A stretch of 64,000 nt of DNA from Panagrolaimus kolymaensis (taxonomy: Eukaryota; Nematoda; Chromadorea; Rhabditida; Panagrolaimidae): positions 1,922,001 through 1,986,000 of the forward strand of contig JAJQJQ010000018.1 of NCBI GenBank assembly GCA_028622995.1, given 5' to 3'. Made by a program: the position numbers and the translations under genes. Positions 62,374-64,000 of this stretch are shown one piece after another (within the stretch, counting starts at the first letter, position 1; each line of letters starts with the position of its first letter). The notes under the pieces are model-generated. The model did not search any database. It saw only the letters and a program-made list of their open reading frames with translations, and was not told where the DNA came from.

Positions 62374-63645
62374 ATTTTTGTAGTTTATCATATTTTTTGT
62401 ATAATTAATGCCATATTTATGATGCTTTATGCATATCAATGTTAATAGGAACTATTTTAATAAAAAGTATTTTTAGTTTGTTTATTGTGTCTTTCTGTAA
62501 TTTTAGGTGGAAGGAGGCAACAAAGTGTTTGCATGTGTCTTTGAAACAAAAAAAATTATTCGCATTTGTTAAAAGTAATGAAAGAGAGAGACTTTTGGTT
62601 TTCACCATTTTGTCATTCTTTTAATAACATAATTTATGTGAAAGACATTTTTTATTAAAAAATGAAAGCGAGATAAAAACCCCCATTCAAAGAAAAGTTC
62701 ATTTGGCTTCAAATTTGATTGACTGATGAAGAAAAAAAAGGAAGGTGTATGGATGGCTTTTGCTTTAAATACATAAACGCTCTTTTTTTAGCTATGCTTT
62801 TCATAATGAATTGATTAACATTTTTATTTATAAAGTGCCAAAAAAGGAGCTAAAATTATTCTCAAGCATTTAAAATAATGAAAGAAAAAAAAAGAAAATA
62901 ATCATAGAGTTCGGCTCGGCAGGCATTCAGCAGTCAACAACAGCATCGTTCGTTTGTTTTTGTTGTTGCAAAAATGTTTCTTCCTTTCTTCTTCTCACTA
63001 TTATTACGTCAAAGTGTTCTCCCCATTTTTTCTTCTTTCTTTTTTTTTGCGCTGAGCTTTTGGTAAACAATCGAGCACCGAGCTACTGCTGGACCTTCTT
63101 TTTCGTTTTATTTTTCCATGCTTTTTTAACAACATGCATTCTTTTTTTTCTCTACATATGTATTTGCTTCTAACCATTTGACGCATTTTAAACAACTATT
63201 GTTTACTTCCTGATATAAAACCATTTTTAAGAAATCCATTTTTGAACTATAGTTTTAAAATTAATATTTCGTTAAGGACATTCAACTGTTGGTAATGGTA
63301 TGTCTATCAAATGAAGACATACATATATAAAAAAGGTCTTAGTAGTTATTTGGCTCTTGTTTAAAATGATAAATCCCCACTTCTTATTCGTTCGTTGCTA
63401 GGATATTTAAAGACACTTGTGGCATTTACTTTCTTTTTTTTAATCCGATGTAATAATATCACTTCTTCTTTTTTTGACGACGACAAGAAGAATACTTTTA
63501 ATTTCCTATCATTTTATATTTAAAAATTGCATATAGTCTCCTTTCTTTGCTAACATTATTGGACTTTTTTTCAGACTTTATTTTTAATATATATTATGGG
63601 TGATTCTTATTTTTAATCACAGTCAATTAAAGTGATAGAATTATT
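62374..63645. other. Gene-free AT-rich interval
   Basis: 3' flank of the E1-alpha gene (AATAAA near 62458) and upstream region of the L-domain gene. No other feature. Confidence 0.55.
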
Positions 63646-64000
63646 ATGCGGGTTTTATCACCTTGGCACTTTGTGCTAATAACGTTTTGTGCTTTACTTT
63701 TGGTAAGTTTTAAGCTTCTTTATTGGTTCAAACAATCGATGAGCAATCATTTGTTGTTTTTTAGAAAGTAACTGCTTGGGAAGAAAAACGTTGTTTTTCA
63801 ATTGATTTACGAAATTCACCTAAACTAGGCTACAAGCCTTTAGCTGTTAAAGATGGTTGGGAAGTATATATTGAATGCACCATTCTTGATGGAGATGTCA
63901 CAATATCCATGATGACGGGAGAGAATATCACTGATGATCAATTTCCCGTTTTTCCACATTTGAGAGAAATCACTGGCTCTATTTTAGTTTACAATGTTAA
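63646..64000 (+). CDS. Insulin/EGF-receptor L-domain protein, 5' part only
   Basis: Exon 1 (63646-63702) encodes a signal peptide (MRVLSPWHFVLITFCALLL). Exon 2 starts at 63765 and runs off the window. It begins a receptor L domain: CFSIDLRNSPKL, then YIECTILDGDVTISMM and FPVFPHLREITGSILVYNV. These correspond to the insulin-receptor start C-x-(G/S)-x-D-(I/L)-R-N, C-(T/S)-x-(I/L)-x-G, and FP-x-L-x-x-I-T-x-x-(I/L)-L. It could be the 5' end of a DAF-2-type insulin receptor or one of the kinase-less L-domain proteins expanded in nematodes. The visible part cannot decide. Confidence 0.75.

Overview
This is AT-rich eukaryotic nuclear DNA, almost certainly from a nematode. Introns are short (mostly 45-60 bp). 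Several start codons lie a few bases downstream of an unpaired TTTTCAG/TTTTAG acceptor with no upstream exon, as expected for spliced-leader trans-splicing. The gene content is metazoan. The AT-rich, intron-containing, repeat-bearing style suggests a tylenchid such as a root-knot nematode, but the genus is inference. All gene models below were spliced by hand from reading frame and GT...AG signals, and most close exactly in frame.

Positions 1-11.4 kb hold two neighbouring higher-order tandem-repeat families. Family A (1-3,664) has units of about 1.47-1.50 kb with an inner 16-bp minisatellite. Family B (3,665 to about 10,300) has six units of 0.94-1.24 kb with an inner 36-bp minisatellite. Both carry a tRNA-like pol III A/B-box pair, a similar AT-rich module, a minisatellite and small palindromes closing on a GAA triloop. 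A 39-bp minisatellite (10,955-11,245) and a stranded family B end (11,290-11,373) follow, directly against a gene for a protein with CxxC...HxxxC modules and a degenerate OTU-like domain.

From 13 kb on the window is genic, with genes on alternating strands and long gene-free AT-rich gaps. In order: secreted ShKT protein (-), EGF-repeat membrane protein (+), Tweety-family channel (-), a broken small ORF between two hairpins, small secreted protein (+), MFSD10-type transporter (-), ANKS1/Odin-like adaptor (+), V-ATPase proteolipid c (+), a frameshifted small gene (-), DDX19/DBP5 helicase (+), acidic nuclear-type protein (-), mitochondrial ribosomal protein L28 (+), divergent CDF/SLC30 protein (-), cytosolic purine 5'-nucleotidase II with two alternative first exons (+), secreted MAM-like protein (-), a 60-residue protein (-), BCKDH E1-alpha (+), and the start of an insulin/EGF-receptor L-domain gene (+). 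A hAT-type MITE of 481 bp lies at 31.7-32.2 kb.

The genes are functionally unrelated housekeeping, membrane and extracellular genes, and I see no tightly spaced operon. The most unusual material is the repeat system with its GAA hairpins, the gene beside it, the hairpin-bounded pseudogene at 27.7-28.1 kb, and an unusually frequent use of AAG 3' splice sites.
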